From Olsenella sp. An270 (lineage in GTDB: Bacteria; Actinomycetota; Coriobacteriia; Coriobacteriales; Atopobiaceae), in the NCBI RefSeq assembly GCF_002159735.1, contig NZ_NFJF01000006.1, positions 62,001 through 126,000 on the forward strand: a DNA stretch of 64,000 nt, read 5' to 3'. A program made the position numbers and the translations under genes. This document shows, one piece after another, positions 1-8,843 of the stretch (position 1 is the stretch's first letter; the number at the start of each line of letters is the position of its first letter). Below the pieces are notes generated by a model. It was not told the DNA's origin, searched no databases, and saw nothing but the letters and a program-made list of their open reading frames with translations.

Positions 1-226
1 TGTCGAGGTCGATCGTCACGAGCATGCCCGCGTCGGCCATGGAGTCCACGGTCTGCTCGTCCCACGAGTCGTCGTCCGACTCGGCGCTGACGAGCTCCCA
101 TGTCCCGACGAGCTCGTCGCGCATCTCCCCCAGGTCGGGACCAGACGTGCCGCCGCCGCACGCGACGAGCGACGTTGCCAGCACGAACGCTCCAGCGAGC
201 GCCCCCAGGGTCCTTCTCAGCCTCAT
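1..226 (-). CDS. Putative secreted lipoprotein, 5' part only
   Basis: The left edge cuts this minus-strand gene, leaving about 75 codons of its N-terminus. Translation starts at ATG 226-224 behind a strong GGGGAGGT ribosome binding site. The protein opens with MRLRR, a hydrophobic stretch and a lipobox LVAC ending at Cys23, then a Gly-rich and acidic region. It should therefore be exported and lipid-anchored on the outer face of the membrane. The visible part (GTWELVSAE followed by a run of Asp) resembles small lipocalin-like or DUF-type lipoproteins, but too little is present to assign a family. Function unknown. Confidence 0.75.
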   Translation of the reverse strand, partial: MRLRRTLGALAGAFVLATSLVACGGGTSGPDLGEMRDELVGTWELVSAESDDDSWDEQTVDSMADAGMLVTIDLD

Positions 227-321
227 GGTTACCTCCCCGTTGGAAGCCTCATTTGACAGAAGAGTAGCTGAAAGGCACCCACGACGGGAAAGCGTTTCTC
301 CGGATTCGGCGGGCGGAGGGG

Positions 322-588
322 CTAGCGGCTGCCGCCGCGGCGCCTGCCGTGGGCATTACGCGGCAGGAGGAAGCGCTCGCAGACGTTGGAGGTGCGCAGA
401 TACTCCGCGCCAAAGGGGTCCACCGTGGGGACCAGGCCCTCGGGCCGCTCGGCGAAGTGGTTCTCGGGGGTCGTGGCCACGTGCGGGTTGGTGAGCGTGT
501 AGCCGCGGCTGCATGCCCCCTGGTAGAGGCCCGACTCCTCGTGGAGCATGAACGTTGCGTAGGCACAGTCAGAGCAGTGAAGACCCAT
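322..588 (-). CDS. Small cysteine-containing hypothetical protein (88 aa)
   Basis: I do not recognise this protein. It begins MGLHCSDCAYA and carries four Cys (about residues 5, 8, 26 and 70), the first two as CxxC, plus several His. This would suit a small metal-binding or redox fold. There is no signal peptide or membrane segment, so it should be cytoplasmic. A GAGGGGG ribosome binding site lies just upstream of ATG 588. It sits 42 bp downstream of the CapA-like gene on the same strand and could be co-transcribed with it. It is accepted as real because of the ribosome binding site, the even composition and the lack of a better frame here. Confidence 0.6.
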   Translation of the reverse strand: MGLHCSDCAYATFMLHEESGLYQGACSRGYTLTNPHVATTPENHFAERPEGLVPTVDPFGAEYLRTSNVCERFLLPRNAHGRRRGGSR

Positions 589-630
589 GGGAACCCCCTC
601 GAGCGGCGTTTCCCTGATGGTACCCCTTTG

Positions 631-1824
631 TCAGGCCTCCCACACCAGCGCGCCGGACGCGGCGTCAAAGCCGTCTCCCAGGCGCTCCGCGCAGAAGTCG
701 ACGCACCACGGGAGAGAGAAGTCGGCGCAGCCGGAGACCAGCCTGACCTGGTTGGCCGCGGCCAGCTCCTCGGTGTAGTCGCGGAGCCGGTAGGTGGTGA
801 ACGCGGTGCCGTCCGCGCGATGCGTGACGAGCGGCGTGAGCGTGCACGAGGTGACCTCGCGGCCACCGTCGAAGCGCAGCGAGACCTGTGCCATGGCGCC
901 CACCATCGTGTCCTTGCGCGGGGACGTGGAGGTGAAGTTGCCCAGGGACCAGAACACGGGCACGGCACGGCCGTCGGCGTCCTCGATCACCTCGAAGGGC
1001 TGCATGACGTGGGGATGGCTGCCAATGATCGCGTCGACGCCGGCGTCGGCGAGGACCTGCGCCCAGCGGCGCTGGTCGTCGCTCGGCCCGGCGGCGTACT
1101 CTACGCCCCAGTGCGGGAAGGCCAGGATCGCCTCGGCGCCCGCGGCGCGGGCAGCCTCCGCGTCCTCGGCGATCCGAGCCTCGTCCAACAGGCGTACGGC
1201 CCAGGGCTGCGGCAGGGGGATGCCGTTGGTGCCGTAGGTGTAGTTGAGCACGGCGATGCGATGCCCCTCGAGCTCGACCAGCGGAATGACGTCGAAGGCC
1301 TCCTGGCTGTCGGCGATGCCGGTGACCAGGACCTCGGGGTGTGCGGAGCGCCAGTACGAGAGCGCGGACTCGATGCCCGCCATGCCCTTGTCGAGGGCAT
1401 GGTTGGACGCGCCGAGCGAGACGTCAAAGCCCGCGGCGACCTCGGCGTCGCCGATCTCCTGCGGGCTGTTGAACGTGGGATAGCCGGAGAGTCCCAGCCC
1501 CTCGCCGCCGAGGATGGTCTCCTGGCCGACGACGGCCACGTCCGCGGCGGCCACGTCGTCCGCCACCTGGGCGAAGAGGTGGTCGTAGGCGCGCGTGCCG
1601 TCCGCGCGCACGCCGCTCTCCCAGACGCGCTGGTGCACGAGGACGTCGCCGATCGCGAGGACGGCGAGCTCGTCGGGCGCCGCCTCGTCGAGGACGGTCG
1701 CCCGCTCGAGGGCGTCGTCGGACGGAGCGGGCGCCTCGCTGCGGGAGCAGCCCGCAAGGGCACCCAGGCCGGCCATGCCGGCGAGCGAGAAGAACTCTCT
1801 GCGCGTGAGCGTCCTGCGTGCCAT
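631..1824 (-). CDS. CapA family (PGA_cap) metallophosphatase-like lipoprotein
   Basis: This is a 397-residue CapA/PgsA-type protein of the calcineurin-like superfamily, related to poly-gamma-glutamate capsule proteins. The N-terminus LTRREFFSLAGMAG ends in a lipobox LAGC near residue 26. The twin Arg followed by FF suggests Tat export and lipidation. Family motifs occur in order: GDVLVH (about residue 59), ASNHALDKG (about 142), FPHWGVEY (about 238) and IGSHPHV (about 268), supplying the His, Asp and Asn residues expected at a metal site. No capsule genes lie beside it, so a role in poly-glutamate synthesis is not supported here. A generic surface hydrolase is an equally good reading. ATG 1824 follows GGGAGG. 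Confidence 0.85.
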   Translation of the reverse strand: MARRTLTRREFFSLAGMAGLGALAGCSRSEAPAPSDDALERATVLDEAAPDELAVLAIGDVLVHQRVWESGVRADGTRAYDHLFAQVADDVAAADVAVVGQETILGGEGLGLSGYPTFNSPQEIGDAEVAAGFDVSLGASNHALDKGMAGIESALSYWRSAHPEVLVTGIADSQEAFDVIPLVELEGHRIAVLNYTYGTNGIPLPQPWAVRLLDEARIAEDAEAARAAGAEAILAFPHWGVEYAAGPSDDQRRWAQVLADAGVDAIIGSHPHVMQPFEVIEDADGRAVPVFWSLGNFTSTSPRKDTMVGAMAQVSLRFDGGREVTSCTLTPLVTHRADGTAFTTYRLRDYTEELAAANQVRLVSGCADFSLPWCVDFCAERLGDGFDAASGALVWEA

Positions 1825-1858
1825 GGGGCCTCCCCCGGACGGGCGCGCCGCCCGAACC

Positions 1859-3262
<1,404 letters not shown>

Positions 3263-3277
3263 GGATACTCCTTCGAT

Positions 3278-3290
3278 GGTTCTTCTCGCC
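3278..3290 (-). repeat. GGCGAGAAGAACC motif, copy 1 (asnS leader)
   Basis: An exact 13-mer on the minus strand, in the same sense as asnS and 16-28 bp before its start codon. It is one of six exact non-coding copies in this window; the others start at 21453, 43139, 46199, 54339 and 55484. Its function is unknown. Confidence 0.7.
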
Positions 3291-3337
3291 TGATTTCCAG
3301 CCCCTAACTCTAGCGCATCGAAGGCCGCTCATTGTCA

Positions 3338-3423
3338 CGTGACTTTTGAGGCCGCAAATCTCGGACGAGGCTCCACGTTTTCCCAGATAGCCGAAAAATC
3401 CGCGTGACTTTTGAGGCCGCAAA
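3338..3423. repeat. Intergenic repeat element with 21-bp direct repeats, copy 1
   Basis: Two identical 21-bp repeats, CGTGACTTTTGAGGCCGCAA plus A, start at 3338 and 3403, exactly 65 bp apart. The 44-bp spacer contains TTTCCCAG and CCGAAAAA. A diverged second copy lies at 59998-60079 with the same 65-bp period and a similar spacer. No reading frame or promoter explains it. The element lies in the asnS/pyrE divergent gap, directly upstream of a TAGAAT (3452-3457) that may be the -10 of pyrE. Confidence 0.7.
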
Positions 3424-3498
3424 AGACACGCGGGCGAGAAGGGCGGTCGGCTAGAATCGAGTCAGCGACAAGAACGCCCGCCCCCCGGAAGGAGCAGC

Positions 3499-4161
3499 AT
3501 GGAAGCCTACAAGCGCGAGTTCATCGAGTTCATGGTCGAGTCGAACGTCCTGAAGTTCGGCGACTTCACCCTCAAGAGCGGTCGCAAGTCCCCGTTCTTC
3601 ATGAACGCGGGCGCCTACGTCACGGGCAGCCAGCTCAAGCGCCTGGGCGAGTACTACGCGCACGCCATCAACGACAACTTTGGCCTGGACTTCGACGTGC
3701 TCTTTGGGCCGGCATACAAGGGCATCCCCCTGTCCGTCACCACCGCGATCGCCCTCCACGACCTCTACGGCAAGGAGGTCCGCTACTGCTCGGACCGCAA
3801 GGAGGAGAAGGACCATGGCGCCGACAAGGGCAGCTTCCTGGGCTCGGCGCTCGCGGACGGCGACCGCGTGGTCATGATCGAGGACGTGACCACCTCCGGC
3901 AAGTCCATCGACGAGACCTACCCCAAGGTGACGGGCGCCGCCAATGTTGAGGTCAAGGGCCTGATCGTCTCGCTGAACCGCATGGAGGTCGGCAAGGGCG
4001 GCGTCGTGACCGCGCAGGAGGAGATCCAGGAGCGCTACGGATTTCCCGTGGCGAGCATCGTGAGCATGGCCGAGGTCGTCGAGGCGCTCGACGGCACCGT
4101 GATCACGCCCGAGCTCAAGGCCGCGATCGACGCCTACTACGAGCAGTACGGCGTGAAGTAG
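3499..4161 (+). CDS. pyrE: Orotate phosphoribosyltransferase
   Basis: PyrE joins orotate to PRPP to make orotidine 5'-monophosphate in de novo pyrimidine synthesis. The 220-residue chain has the type I phosphoribosyltransferase fold. LKSGRKSPFFMNAG forms the N-terminal substrate region, VLFGPAYKGIPLS the first phosphate loop, and VVMIEDVTTSGKS (about residue 130) the PRPP-binding motif. The length is typical of the 220-aa branch. ATG 3499 follows GGAAGGAG. The gene stands alone, without other pyr genes beside it, and ends 10 bp before the convergent deacetylase gene. Confidence 0.96.
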   Translation: MEAYKREFIEFMVESNVLKFGDFTLKSGRKSPFFMNAGAYVTGSQLKRLGEYYAHAINDNFGLDFDVLFGPAYKGIPLSVTTAIALHDLYGKEVRYCSDRKEEKDHGADKGSFLGSALADGDRVVMIEDVTTSGKSIDETYPKVTGAANVEVKGLIVSLNRMEVGKGGVVTAQEEIQERYGFPVASIVSMAEVVEALDGTVITPELKAAIDAYYEQYGVK

Positions 4162-4171
4162 CGGAAGTCCC

Positions 4172-5446
4172 CTACTCCGTCGCAGCCATCTCGGTGGGCC
4201 AGACGGCGCCCTCCGGCAGCGTGGCGTTGCCGGAGGCGACGTCCTCGGGGATGCGGCTGTCCATGGCCATGAGCTCGTTGATCGTCACGAACTTGTAGCC
4301 GCGGGCCTGGAGCGCCTCGATGATCCTGGGGAGCGCCTCGAGGTCCTGGTCGCGGTTGCCGCCGCCGTCATGCATGAGGACGATCGCGCCCGAGTAGGCG
4401 CCGTTCGTGCAGTTGGAGACGATCGCGTCGGCACCCGGGAGGCGCCAGTCCTCGCTGTCGAGGTTCCAGATCACGGACGCCGAGAGCGTCGCGCCCGAGG
4501 CGAGCCAGGTGTCGTTGTTGAAGTCGCCGTAGGGCGGGCGCAGCACCGTCGTCGCAGGCGCGCCGGACGAGGATATGGCGGAGAACGCGTCGGTGACCTC
4601 GGACTGGAGCGTCGCCGCGTCGAGGGTCGTGAGCTGCTGGTGGTTCTGGGTGTGCGAGGCGACCTGGGACCCCTGGTCCTCGATGGCCTTCACGAGGTCG
4701 GGGTTGGCGGCCGCGGCGGAGCCGAGGCAGAAGAAGGTCGCGCGGGCGCCGTACTTGTCGAGGATGTCCAGGTAGCGCTGCGTGTAGGAGCTGGGGCCGT
4801 CGTCAAAGGTGAGCGCGATGACCTTGGAGCCGTCGTCGGGCGTGGGGTTGACGCTCTCGATCACGGCGTTCTGGACCGGCTCGACCTCCTCCTTGAGGAC
4901 CGCCTCTCCGGAGACATCGCCCACGGTGTAGACCGCCTTCCCCGCGCGGCCCCACTGGGCCACGTAGGTGATGGCGCCGATTCGCTCGTAGGGCTCCATC
5001 TTGGGCGCGGTCTCGCGCTCCTCCTCGTGCGAGGCCTCGGTCACGTCGGCACCGTCGCCGAAGACGATCTCCTCGTTGCCCTCCGCGCGGAATGCCGCGA
5101 TCTGCTCGGCGTCGAGCTCCCTGCCAGCGACCGTCGCGGAGAACGGCGCGCCGCCGCCCTCCGAGATCACGGCGCCCCCGACCGAGACGAGGTCGCCCGG
5201 GGCAACCTCGACCTTCTGGGCGGCGATGATCTCCTCGAGGGTGGCGTCGTGGCGCACGTCGGCGAGCGTCCCGTTGACGCGCACGCTCACGGTCCTGTTG
5301 AGCCACAGCCACGCGCCCCCGCCCACGAACGCCGTGACGGCGAGAAGGGCGAGGACGACAAAGACGAGCGAGCCACGGCGCGAGCGACGTGCCGGCCTGC
5401 GGCTGTGCGACGTGCGAGCTCCATGGCGGGGCGTGCTCTGCTTCAT
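4172..5446 (-). CDS. Membrane-anchored polysaccharide deacetylase (NodB domain)
   Basis: A cell-wall-directed deacetylase, probably acting on N-acetylglucosamine of peptidoglycan or another surface glycan. A basic cytoplasmic N-terminus is followed by one membrane segment (LVFVVLALLAVTAFVGGGAW) and a region resembling the small DUF348/ubiquitin-like domains of surface proteins (about residues 50-130). The C-terminal NodB domain (about 205-395) has all five motifs: TFDDGP, SHTQNH, RPPYG, DSEDW and LMHD, so the metal triad (Asp, His, His) and catalytic Asp appear intact. ATG 5446 is chosen over GTG 5455 because GGGTGG lies at better spacing. Modification of this kind commonly protects against lysozyme. 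Confidence 0.9.
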   Translation of the reverse strand: MKQSTPRHGARTSHSRRPARRSRRGSLVFVVLALLAVTAFVGGGAWLWLNRTVSVRVNGTLADVRHDATLEEIIAAQKVEVAPGDLVSVGGAVISEGGGAPFSATVAGRELDAEQIAAFRAEGNEEIVFGDGADVTEASHEEERETAPKMEPYERIGAITYVAQWGRAGKAVYTVGDVSGEAVLKEEVEPVQNAVIESVNPTPDDGSKVIALTFDDGPSSYTQRYLDILDKYGARATFFCLGSAAAANPDLVKAIEDQGSQVASHTQNHQQLTTLDAATLQSEVTDAFSAISSSGAPATTVLRPPYGDFNNDTWLASGATLSASVIWNLDSEDWRLPGADAIVSNCTNGAYSGAIVLMHDGGGNRDQDLEALPRIIEALQARGYKFVTINELMAMDSRIPEDVASGNATLPEGAVWPTEMAATE

Positions 5447-5573
5447 GGGAACCACCCGTGGGACGAGGCTGGCGGGCGCGCGTTCCGCGGGCCCGATAAT
5501 GAGAGCACCAGCGTATCAGTTAGCCGCTTTCAGCGGTGTGACGCTCCCGTCACTCAAGCGCGCGTTTCGGCGC

Positions 5574-6089
5574 TCACAGCCTCGTCACAAGCTCCTCGGT
5601 GGGGCGCCGCCTGAGGTGCATGGCCGAGGGCTCGGCGTCGTCGGCTGGATAGCCGATCGGGAAGAGCGCCACGAGGTCGTAGCCGGCGGTCTCCGGGAAG
5701 GCCTCGTGCACGGCCGGCGCGTCGAAGTGACCGACCCACGTGGTGCCCAGCCCCAGGTCGTGCGCCGCGAGCATGATGTGCGTCCCCACGATCGAGGCGT
5801 CCACGTCCGCGAAGTTGCGGTCGTCGTACTTGCGGACCCACGCCTCGTCCGCCCGGGCCCCCAGCATGAGGATGACCTTGGCGCCAAACGAGAAGCGCGT
5901 GAGGGCCGAGAGACGCTCCACCGCCTCCGGGCTCTCCACGACCCAGAGGTGCCAGGGCTGCTTGTCGACCGCCGTGGGCGCGGCGACGGCGGCCTCCACG
6001 AGCGCGTCGATCTTCTCGGCCTCCACGGGCCTGTCGGAGAGGTCGCGGCAGGAGTAGCGGTCGTGCGCGAGCTGCAGAAAATCGGTCAT
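5574..6089 (-). CDS. Nitroreductase family protein
   Basis: An FMN-dependent oxidoreductase of the NADH-oxidase/nitroreductase fold, 171 residues. The N-terminal YSCRDLSDRPVE matches the (R)SxR FMN-phosphate motif. AAVAAPTAVDKQPWHLWVV is the usual second segment, and LAAHDLGLGTTWVGHF the conserved C-terminal flavin contact. Such proteins work as dimers and reduce nitroaromatics, quinones or flavins with NAD(P)H; the substrate cannot be told from sequence. ATG 6089 is preferred to the upstream ATG 6110 because AAAGGGG precedes it. The end is close to a weak hairpin near 5540 and the next gene on the strand is the deacetylase. Confidence 0.9.
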   Translation of the reverse strand: MTDFLQLAHDRYSCRDLSDRPVEAEKIDALVEAAVAAPTAVDKQPWHLWVVESPEAVERLSALTRFSFGAKVILMLGARADEAWVRKYDDRNFADVDASIVGTHIMLAAHDLGLGTTWVGHFDAPAVHEAFPETAGYDLVALFPIGYPADDAEPSAMHLRRRPTEELVTRL

Positions 6090-6205
6090 GGGAGCCCCTT
6101 TCGTCAGCATGTCCCGAGTATACCCGCGCCGCGCCCGGAGGCCGCTCGAGCATTGCTGAACGAAATGTGAAGATGGGAACCTCGTCGCGGTTTGAATTTT
6201 GCTTG

Positions 6206-6222
6206 TATCATGTCGTCATATA
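6206..6222. promoter_or_regulatory. Candidate GntR operator upstream of the regulator gene
   Basis: The imperfect palindrome TATCATGTCGTCATATA lies 44 bp before the GntR start and overlaps a TATACT (-10-like). Its complement shares about 10 of 13 positions with the promoter region of the PTS operon (TATATCATCACAC). A site common to a regulator and its likely target supports autoregulation. This is inferred from similarity only. Confidence 0.4.
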
Positions 6223-6265
6223 CTCTTATGCCAATGCTTGACAGCTCGAACCACGGGAGGCTCAC

Positions 6266-7021
6266 ATGGCGCCAGACAGCACCGCGCGCCCTGACCTGCT
6301 CTACACCCAGGTGGAGAACAGTCTCCGCCAGAAGATAATCTCGGGGGAGCTCGAGGTCGGAGCGCGTCTTCCCACGGAGCAGGAGCTCTGCGAGCAGTTT
6401 GGCGTCAGTCGCATTACCGTGCGCCGCGCGGTCCAAAACCTCGTCGACGAGGGCCTCATATACCGGCTCCGCGGCCGCGGGACGTTCGTCTCCGCCCCCA
6501 AGCGCATGATTCGGAAGGGCTCCCCCAACTACTTTGGCTACCACGCCTTCTCCGAGGTCGGGGGGAAGAGCCCACGGCGCGTCCTCAGCAGGGAGACGCT
6601 CAGCGCGACGGGGCGGCTCGCCAAGGCCCTGGAGATTCCGGAGGGCTCGCGCGTCTCCATGGTCGAGCGTCTCATATACGAGGAGTCCATTCCGATCGCC
6701 ATAGACTACGTCTACGTCTCCGCCCAGCTCTTCCCCAACTTCCTCGAGGACCTCGGCGAGGACATGAGTCTCTACAGCCTTCTCACCAGCACCTACCAAT
6801 GCGTGCTCGGAAACGAGGAGCTCGTTCTCGACGTCTCGACCGCCCGCGAGAGCGAGGCCCGGCTCCTCTCGTGCTTCGTCGGCTCCCCGCTCTACGTCCT
6901 CTACAAGATCACCAGGGACGCCGACGGGGTACCCCTCCACTACTCCAAGTCGGTCATGCGAGGGGACCGGGCCTCGTTTAGGTTCGTCATCTCCCCCGAC
7001 GGACGCGTCGTTACCTCGTAG
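6266..7021 (+). CDS. GntR/HutC-type transcriptional regulator (UTRA domain)
   Basis: A 251-residue one-component regulator. The winged helix-turn-helix (about residues 12-78) reads LYTQVENSLRQKIISGELE, then LPTEQELCEQFGVSRITVRR, the classic GntR signature. A UTRA ligand-binding domain follows (about 95-245), with SMVERLIYEESIPIAIDYVY as a typical strand pair. Members of this subfamily sense phosphorylated sugars or their analogues. It converges on the dehydrogenase gene of the PTS operon with an 11-bp overlap. Together with similar candidate operators at both promoters, this makes it the likely local repressor. ATG 6266 follows GGGAGG. Confidence 0.92.
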   Translation: MAPDSTARPDLLYTQVENSLRQKIISGELEVGARLPTEQELCEQFGVSRITVRRAVQNLVDEGLIYRLRGRGTFVSAPKRMIRKGSPNYFGYHAFSEVGGKSPRRVLSRETLSATGRLAKALEIPEGSRVSMVERLIYEESIPIAIDYVYVSAQLFPNFLEDLGEDMSLYSLLTSTYQCVLGNEELVLDVSTARESEARLLSCFVGSPLYVLYKITRDADGVPLHYSKSVMRGDRASFRFVISPDGRVVTS

Positions 7022-8129
7022 GCGCGCCCTCGGCGCCCCTCATTCGGCGACCCAGGGCGTCGGTGGCGAGAAGGACGTCCACGACCTCCCTCACGTCGAG
7101 GTGCACCGGACTCGCCCCCCAGGACTCCGCCTCCAGGGCCGCCCGGGCGATCTTCTCGAGGTCGTCTGACGAAGGGTCGAGACGCAGCTCCTCGAACGTC
7201 ACCGGGACGCCACAGTCCACGCACAGGTGTGCCGCGCGCTCGATCTCCTCTGAGGGGTAGTCCTCGGCTATGAGCAGGCTCAGGGTCGAGAAGCCCACGC
7301 GCTCCCCGTGCATGGATCTCTCTCCGTTCGACACCACCGTCATGGCGTTGCCCAATCCGTGAGCGAGCGAGCACCCAACGTTCTCGAACCCTATGCCGCT
7401 GAGAAGAACGTTGGCCTCCACCACGTTCTCGAGGGCGGGCGTGACCGTTCTGGCCGCGTTGGCCCGCACGGCGGCAGGCCCGTCTCGAAACAGCGTCTCG
7501 ACGCAGGCGCGGGCCACGGCCCTTCCGGCGAGTGTGGCCACGCCGCTCTCGGTGTCGCACCACACGTAGTTCGCGTGTCCCGTCCGCTCGTTCGAGACGC
7601 CCTCGTAGTACGTCGAGAGCGCGTCGCCAATGCCCGCGGAAAGAAACCTGACGGGGGCGTTCGCGATCACGCGCGTGTCGACGAGCACGAGGTCGGGGTT
7701 CTTTACGTGAATGACGATGTCGTTCATCTCCCCCTCGTCGCTGTAGAGAATCGACATCGCGCTCGTCGGGGCGTCGGTCGCCGCGATCGTTGGGCACACC
7801 ACCAGCGCGGCACCGTCTGCCGCCAGCATCTTCGCGACGTCGATCACCTTTCCGCCCCCGACCGCCACGATCACGTCATGGCCGGCCCCGGCCTCGCGGC
7901 GGACGCGCTCGACGCTCCCCCTACTGATCTCCCCCTCGAAGGTCACGAGGTCATAGGAGGACCCGCCAAGGTCCCCGTACTCGGAGAAGAGCGAGTCCCC
8001 CAGCATGTGCTGCACGAAAGCGTCCACGACAAAGAGGTGCCTCGTTCCAAACAGGTTCGCGTAGCGAGCCGCGTGGTCTATGATTCCGGGGCCCTGAAGG
8101 TAGTGCCCCACCGATCCCCAAGCCCTCAT
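7011..8129 (-). CDS. Glycerol-dehydrogenase-like iron-containing alcohol dehydrogenase
   Basis: Last gene of the PTS-aldolase operon, 372 residues. GGGKVIDVAK (about residue 93) binds the NAD pyrophosphate, TIAATDAPTS follows as in GldA, and GIGDALSTYYE (about 167) with SLAHGLGN (about 250) and SMHGERVG (about 268) supply the Asp-His-His metal site of group III dehydrogenases. The likely reaction is interconversion of glycerol and dihydroxyacetone, or of a similar small hydroxyketone, with NAD(H). Its position downstream of two fructose-6-phosphate-aldolase-like genes mirrors the gldA/fsaB neighbourhood known in E. coli and suggests that it reduces the ketone released by aldol cleavage. ATG 8129 follows AAAGGAG. 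Confidence 0.88.
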   Translation of the reverse strand: MRAWGSVGHYLQGPGIIDHAARYANLFGTRHLFVVDAFVQHMLGDSLFSEYGDLGGSSYDLVTFEGEISRGSVERVRREAGAGHDVIVAVGGGKVIDVAKMLAADGAALVVCPTIAATDAPTSAMSILYSDEGEMNDIVIHVKNPDLVLVDTRVIANAPVRFLSAGIGDALSTYYEGVSNERTGHANYVWCDTESGVATLAGRAVARACVETLFRDGPAAVRANAARTVTPALENVVEANVLLSGIGFENVGCSLAHGLGNAMTVVSNGERSMHGERVGFSTLSLLIAEDYPSEEIERAAHLCVDCGVPVTFEELRLDPSSDDLEKIARAALEAESWGASPVHLDVREVVDVLLATDALGRRMRGAEGAPTR

Positions 8130-8163
8130 GCAGGCTCCTTTCGATTCGATTCAACAGGTCGAC

Positions 8164-8784
8164 TCACGTGAGCGGGCTCGTCGCCAGCTGGTCGAGGAGC
8201 GCAAGGTCGACGGTGACGTTCTCGGCCCCGGCGAGCAGCGCCCGCTCGACGTCGCGCGGCGTCTTGAGCGAGGCGGCGCACACCATTGCTCGCGCACCAA
8301 TCTCCCGGAAGGCGGCCGCAATGTCGCGCACGACTCCCATGCCGTCGCACCCCGCCCGGTCAAGGCGACTCACGTAGACCGCGACGCAAACGGCGCCCGC
8401 CGCCTCGGCGAGAAGCGCCTGCTCGACGTCAAAGACCGCCGTGCAGGAGGAGCGTATGCCAACCTCGGCAAGCTCGCGTATGGCTCGGTAGCCCTCGGGG
8501 CACGCGGGAATCTTCACGAGCGTGTTGCCGGGGACCTCGGCGACGATCCTGCGCGCGTCAGCAACCATTTCCTCGCACGTGTCGCCCATGACCTCGAGAT
8601 AGAGCTTCGCCTCGGACCCGATCAGCTCCCGAAGGGCGCGCGAGCGCGCCAGGAAGCCCTCCCCCGAGTCCCCGATCCCCTGAACGGCAACGGTCGGATT
8701 GTCGGCAAAGCAGTTGCAGGGGTACGTCCCCGTGGCGGCTCTCACCTCGTCCAGGCTCATGCTCACAAGACAGATCTCGATCAT
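8164..8784 (-). CDS. Divergent, shortened transaldolase/FSA-like protein
   Basis: A 206-residue relative of fructose-6-phosphate aldolase and the small transaldolases, and a paralogue of the adjacent gene. The two align without gaps for the first 91 residues. The Schiff-base lysine (Lys91 in TLVKIPACPEG), Asn29, and the Tyr and Arg of AVYVSRLD are kept. The Asp at position 7 (Asp6 in E. coli FSA) is Val, and the chain ends at SPLT, 26 residues before the partner, so the C-terminal helix that swaps between subunits is missing. It could be an altered-specificity aldolase, a partner subunit or a decaying copy. ATG 8784 is used; GTG 8790 also lies in frame. Confidence 0.85.
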   Translation of the reverse strand: MIEICLVSMSLDEVRAATGTYPCNCFADNPTVAVQGIGDSGEGFLARSRALRELIGSEAKLYLEVMGDTCEEMVADARRIVAEVPGNTLVKIPACPEGYRAIRELAEVGIRSSCTAVFDVEQALLAEAAGAVCVAVYVSRLDRAGCDGMGVVRDIAAAFREIGARAMVCAASLKTPRDVERALLAGAENVTVDLALLDQLATSPLT

Positions 8785-8805
8785 GGCCACCCCAAACGGT
8801 AGAGA

Positions 8806-8832
8806 GGCCCCCGCCGACGCGCGGCGGGGGCC
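8806..8832 (-). terminator. Intercistronic hairpin between the two aldolase genes
   Basis: GGCCCCCGCCG (8806-8816) pairs perfectly with CGGCGGGGGCC (8822-8832) around a 5-nt loop. It is followed on the minus strand by TCTCT. It lies in the 59-bp gap of the operon and could act as a partial terminator or an RNA stabiliser, setting the second aldolase and the dehydrogenase at a lower level than upstream genes. Confidence 0.6.
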
Positions 8833-8843
8833 GAGGTCGTGCG

